Part shown: in pieces, positions 20,238-22,819 of the stretch
Position numbering within the stretch: the stretch's first letter is position 1
How the letters are laid out: the number at the start of each line of letters is the position of its first letter
From: JAZNGX01 sp045576675
GTDB lineage: Bacteria; Bacillota; Clostridia; Monoglobales; Firm-18
DNA length: 22,819 bases
Assembly: GCA_045576675.1 (NCBI GenBank)
Contig: JAZNGX010000096.1
Coordinates: forward strand, 1 to 22,819
Direction of reading: 5' to 3'
The notes under the pieces: generated by a model
The model's input: only the letters and a program-made list of their open reading frames with translations
Told to the model about the DNA's origin: nothing
Database searches by the model: none
Program-made: the position numbers and the translations under genes

Positions 20238-21083
20238 ATGGCTACGATTTTAAAATATGTATCACAGGGTGGCACCGTCAAAATGGGCGGCGCTTTATCC
20301 AACATCAGAATTACTGCATTAAGCGGTTTTGAATTACCGCCGAAGCAGTACGAAACAATTGAATTTGCAACCGAAAACGGTGTTACAACCACAGGCAGCA
20401 AGGACATGGCAAGGACCTTGACGATATCGGGCAACATATACGGCGGACAGAGAGATATATCAAAAATATTGAAAGCGTTATATTATGAAGGTACATTATA
20501 CTGTGAGTTTGGCACTGTACGCCGAAAAATTGATTGCAAGGTTATAAACATGAGTGATGTGGAACGTTTAGGACAAAGCGGTATAAACAGCTTCACGGTG
20601 CAGTTGCAGGCAGATTATCCGTATTTCAACGATTACACTGACACTACAACGGTAATATCGAGCAGTCAAGACTTAATTAACGGAACGTTTACGTTGCCGT
20701 GTGTATGGACTGAGTACATTCAAAGCGGCATAGTCAACAACACAGGTGACAAGCTTATATTCCCTGTAATTACGCTTACGGCCGTTTCGTCTGCAGAAAG
20801 CACAACAGGAACAGTGAGTGTGACAAACGAAACGACAGGGGCGGCCATAACACTTGATTATGTAATTGCCGAAAACGAGGTTATTACCATTGACCTTAGC
20901 ACACGAAGAATTAAAAGCAGCATAAACGGCAACATCACAAATGTAATAACGGACGACACTGTTTTATCTGAATTTTATTTGGATTACGGCAAAAATAACA
21001 TAGCATTTTCAAGCAGTGCTGAAAATCAGGTGTTGCTTGCAGAAATAACGTTCAACAGACTTTATTTAATGGCGGTGAGATAA
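20238..21083 (+). CDS. Distal tail protein (Dit)
   Basis: A 281-aa protein after the tape measure, with ttaggagg-type ribosome site at the end of that gene. The first 130 residues (IRITALSGFELPPKQYETIEFATENGVTTTGSKDMARTLTISGNIYG, ISKILKALYYEGTLYCEFGTVRRKIDCKVINM, SFTVQLQADYPYF) follow the Sipho_tail/Dit layout: a belt domain with the 'R.I.I.G.I.G' strand. The C-terminal half is a beta-sandwich typical of the galectin-like domain. Dit forms the hexameric hub of the tail tip. It ends directly at the next ATG (21084). Confidence 0.88.
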   Translation: MATILKYVSQGGTVKMGGALSNIRITALSGFELPPKQYETIEFATENGVTTTGSKDMARTLTISGNIYGGQRDISKILKALYYEGTLYCEFGTVRRKIDCKVINMSDVERLGQSGINSFTVQLQADYPYFNDYTDTTTVISSSQDLINGTFTLPCVWTEYIQSGIVNNTGDKLIFPVITLTAVSSAESTTGTVSVTNETTGAAITLDYVIAENEVITIDLSTRRIKSSINGNITNVITDDTVLSEFYLDYGKNNIAFSSSAENQVLLAEITFNRLYLMAVR

Positions 21084-22040
21084 ATGGACACAAGATTTTA
21101 CACGCTTGATTTTTCAAATGTGCGTATACTGCCGGCAACATCGAAAGAAAACGGATATATCTCAATGAATTCTACAATCGAATTTTGCGGAACAGGTACA
21201 TTTGAGTTGGTGTTCTATGACAAAGAGCTTGAAGAATTTGTTGAGCAACATCCTGAAGGATTGATTATAACATGGGGTGATTTCCAGGGTTATTTTACGG
21301 ACTATCAATTTCAAAAGTCACGCAAATGGATATTCGGCAGTCATATTAATGCTTTATTACACAAGTTTGTGATACCGCCGCAAAGCATTAGCGGTGATTT
21401 GAAAACGGTTGCAAGCGGAATAATCACACAACACACGCCGTTTGTTTTTGTTGACAGCACAGAAGATTTCGGAACAGTTGAATACGCTACTGACAAGTAT
21501 CAGAACGCTGATGCTTTTTTTATTGATTTACTGTCAAAGCAAAGGGTTGGGTATCGGCTTTTTGCAAAGAGTGGTACAATATATTTTGAACTTTTGAAGC
21601 CTGTTACAAATCCGTTAATGTTAAGTGTTGGCAACAGAAACGTTTATGAAGTGCAAAAGGATTTTTCAAACAAAAATGTTGCTTACGGAGGTTGGTACAA
21701 AAAAACCAAAGAGGATGACGGAACTGAGCTTGAAACGGAAGAATGGGTATACATTTCAACAGCTGAAAAAGAAGGTATATACAAACAGGATGTTATTCTT
21801 AATGCTTCCACTCCAAGCGAGGCGGCAGATGAGCTTGTAGCCAAAGCTATAGAGTACAACATTGACTGCAAGACCCGAAATATAGAATACGGTGTTGATT
21901 ACAATTTAGGTGACATTGTAAGGTATCAGGACAAGAATATGACGGTATACAAGCAAATTTCAAGCGTTTCGTTATGGCTTGAAGGCTCTACATATCATCA
22001 GGAGCCTACACTAACAGAATGGGAGGGTACAGATGTTTAA
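21084..22040 (+). CDS. Siphovirus Gp37-like tail protein (tail-associated)
   Basis: A 318-aa protein starting the base after the Dit stop. It is a beta-rich hub protein: TGTFELVFYDKELEEFV, IITWGDFQGYFTDYQF, HKFVIPPQ, then NRNVYEVQKDFSNKNVAYGGWYKK, and near the end YGVDYNLGDIVRYQDKNMTVYKQISSVSLWLEG. The 'VDYNLGDIV....' strand near the C-terminus is the characteristic feature of the ReqiPepy6 Gp37-like family that follows Dit in many actinobacterial and clostridial phages and takes the place of the Tal protein. It lacks a peptidase or lysozyme extension. Confidence 0.85.
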   Translation: MDTRFYTLDFSNVRILPATSKENGYISMNSTIEFCGTGTFELVFYDKELEEFVEQHPEGLIITWGDFQGYFTDYQFQKSRKWIFGSHINALLHKFVIPPQSISGDLKTVASGIITQHTPFVFVDSTEDFGTVEYATDKYQNADAFFIDLLSKQRVGYRLFAKSGTIYFELLKPVTNPLMLSVGNRNVYEVQKDFSNKNVAYGGWYKKTKEDDGTELETEEWVYISTAEKEGIYKQDVILNASTPSEAADELVAKAIEYNIDCKTRNIEYGVDYNLGDIVRYQDKNMTVYKQISSVSLWLEGSTYHQEPTLTEWEGTDV

Positions 22041-22819
22041 ATTAAACTTTTTGAAAAATCAATCAATTACGGCAGATGAACTAAACACACTTGGTTACAA
22101 TTTAGCAAACACGGCAATAACAACGTTCACAGATGGCACTTTATATGGTGTATCTGATTTGAATGCAATAACGGAGCAACTGATTAACAAGGGTATAAAG
22201 AAAGGGTACAACAACGAATGTGCGGTGATTTTGACGGACACAGGGGTTTATATTGACAGCGGTTTAGCTTTTTTCGAGTGTGGAGCAACGATGGAAATTG
22301 ATGATTATGGTATAAGCTTAGCGTTTGAGGACAGCACAGCAACGCAGTATGTATATTTATTTTTTGACGTTACAAACAATGTGGGCGGTGCAAAATGTAC
22401 CACAGAATTACCGGAAGGTGATTATGTAATGTTAGCCCAAATTGCAAATGGTGCAATTGACAGCACAATCCGCGACGTTGCATACATGAAAAACGCAAGT
22501 GTTTTGCCTAATGTTTATAATTCGGCTTCTATTAATATAGTTGCACAAAAAGGTTATGTTGCAAAAGCGAATGTCGGAGCAGGGTACAAGAAATTTTTGC
22601 TTATAACGAATGAACAATTTTTATTTTTAAATTTTGAAAACGATAAATACTATTCGTTGAGAAATAATGATGATAACGTACTTAATGGTGATATTAGTAC
22701 AGGCACGGTTTATTTAAAAGTTGGTAGCTCTACGAGCATAGGGTGTACTATAGCATATGAAAACGAATATATAACAATTACGGCTTTACAAGACGCTACA
22801 TATATGTCAGGCAATTATA
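22033..22819 (+). CDS. Tail-tip/receptor-interaction protein, N-terminal part (runs off the window)
   Basis: ATG 22033 overlaps the previous gene by 8 bases. The frame stays open for 262 codons to the window end, so the gene is incomplete. It begins MFKLNFLKNQSITADELNTLGYNL. Residues 60-150 alternate strands (AVILTDTGVYIDSGLAFFE, QYVYLFFDVTNN, DYVMLAQIANGAIDSTIRDVAYM). A further strand-rich part with KVGSSTSIGCTI follows. Position after the Gp37-like gene and the beta-rich plan fit a baseplate/adsorption protein, but no family is recognised. Base use becomes more AT-rich after about 22500. Confidence 0.75.
   Translation, partial: MFKLNFLKNQSITADELNTLGYNLANTAITTFTDGTLYGVSDLNAITEQLINKGIKKGYNNECAVILTDTGVYIDSGLAFFECGATMEIDDYGISLAFEDSTATQYVYLFFDVTNNVGGAKCTTELPEGDYVMLAQIANGAIDSTIRDVAYMKNASVLPNVYNSASINIVAQKGYVAKANVGAGYKKFLLITNEQFLFLNFENDKYYSLRNNDDNVLNGDISTGTVYLKVGSSTSIGCTIAYENEYITITALQDATYMSGNY

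Overview
The window looks like part of a tailed-phage genome (siphovirus type) or prophage of a low-GC Clostridia-type host, probably a gut Bacillota. Reasons: AT-rich coding with strong AGGAGG-type ribosome sites, frequent TTG/GTG starts, dense single-strand packing with 4-20 nt overlaps, and structural proteins of the PBSX/A118-like order. Everything that looks real is on the + strand, except one predicted antisense RNA. Both ends are cut inside genes (a radical-SAM-like protein on the left, a tail-tip/receptor-type protein on the right). No integrase, repressor, tRNA, CRISPR or att site is visible.

Layout. 1-6413 is the early/replication-recombination block: RusA resolvase, a possible replication-terminator-like protein, a protein made of two tandem repeats, zinc-ribbon proteins, an OB-fold-like protein, a PD-(D/E)XK nuclease with a four-cysteine (Fe-S type) pattern, SSB, an ERCC4-type nuclease, a replisome organizer that is broken into two parts, several small zinc-finger proteins, a Lar-type protein followed by a gene lacking a proper start, and a truncated remnant. 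6426-6827 encodes an ArpU/DUF1492-like late regulator. It is followed by a promoter placed directly before a terminator, a small zinc protein, and the packaging genes (TerS, TerL, portal). 10023-13693 holds the minor capsid protein with a toxin-like C-terminal extension, a small possible immunity gene, a structured-RNA/terminator region, the gp20-type scaffold and the capsid. 13707-15940 holds the head-tail connectors and tail tube. 16243-22819 holds the tail chaperones, tape measure, Dit, Gp37-like protein and the first part of the next tail gene.

The most interesting layer is a set of three accessory cargo units ('morons') embedded in the late operon, each with its own near-perfect sigma-A promoter. 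(1) A TTGACA-N16-TATAAT promoter lies inside the minor capsid gene exactly at the start of its toxin-like domain and could express the domain and the downstream small gene separately. (2) A locus at 15937-16206 has a tiny one-helix toxin-like peptide, a sequestered ribosome site and a convergent antisense promoter, which is the layout of a phage type I toxin-antitoxin system. (3) A perfect TTGACA-N17-TATAAT promoter, a 67-aa tail-anchored membrane protein and a terminator sit just before the tape measure gene, which suggests a superinfection-exclusion or lysogenic-conversion factor. Four intrinsic terminators in the late region share a tail of the form T5-7, 0-2 nt, ATRCCC. They imply that the late operon is read through by antitermination.
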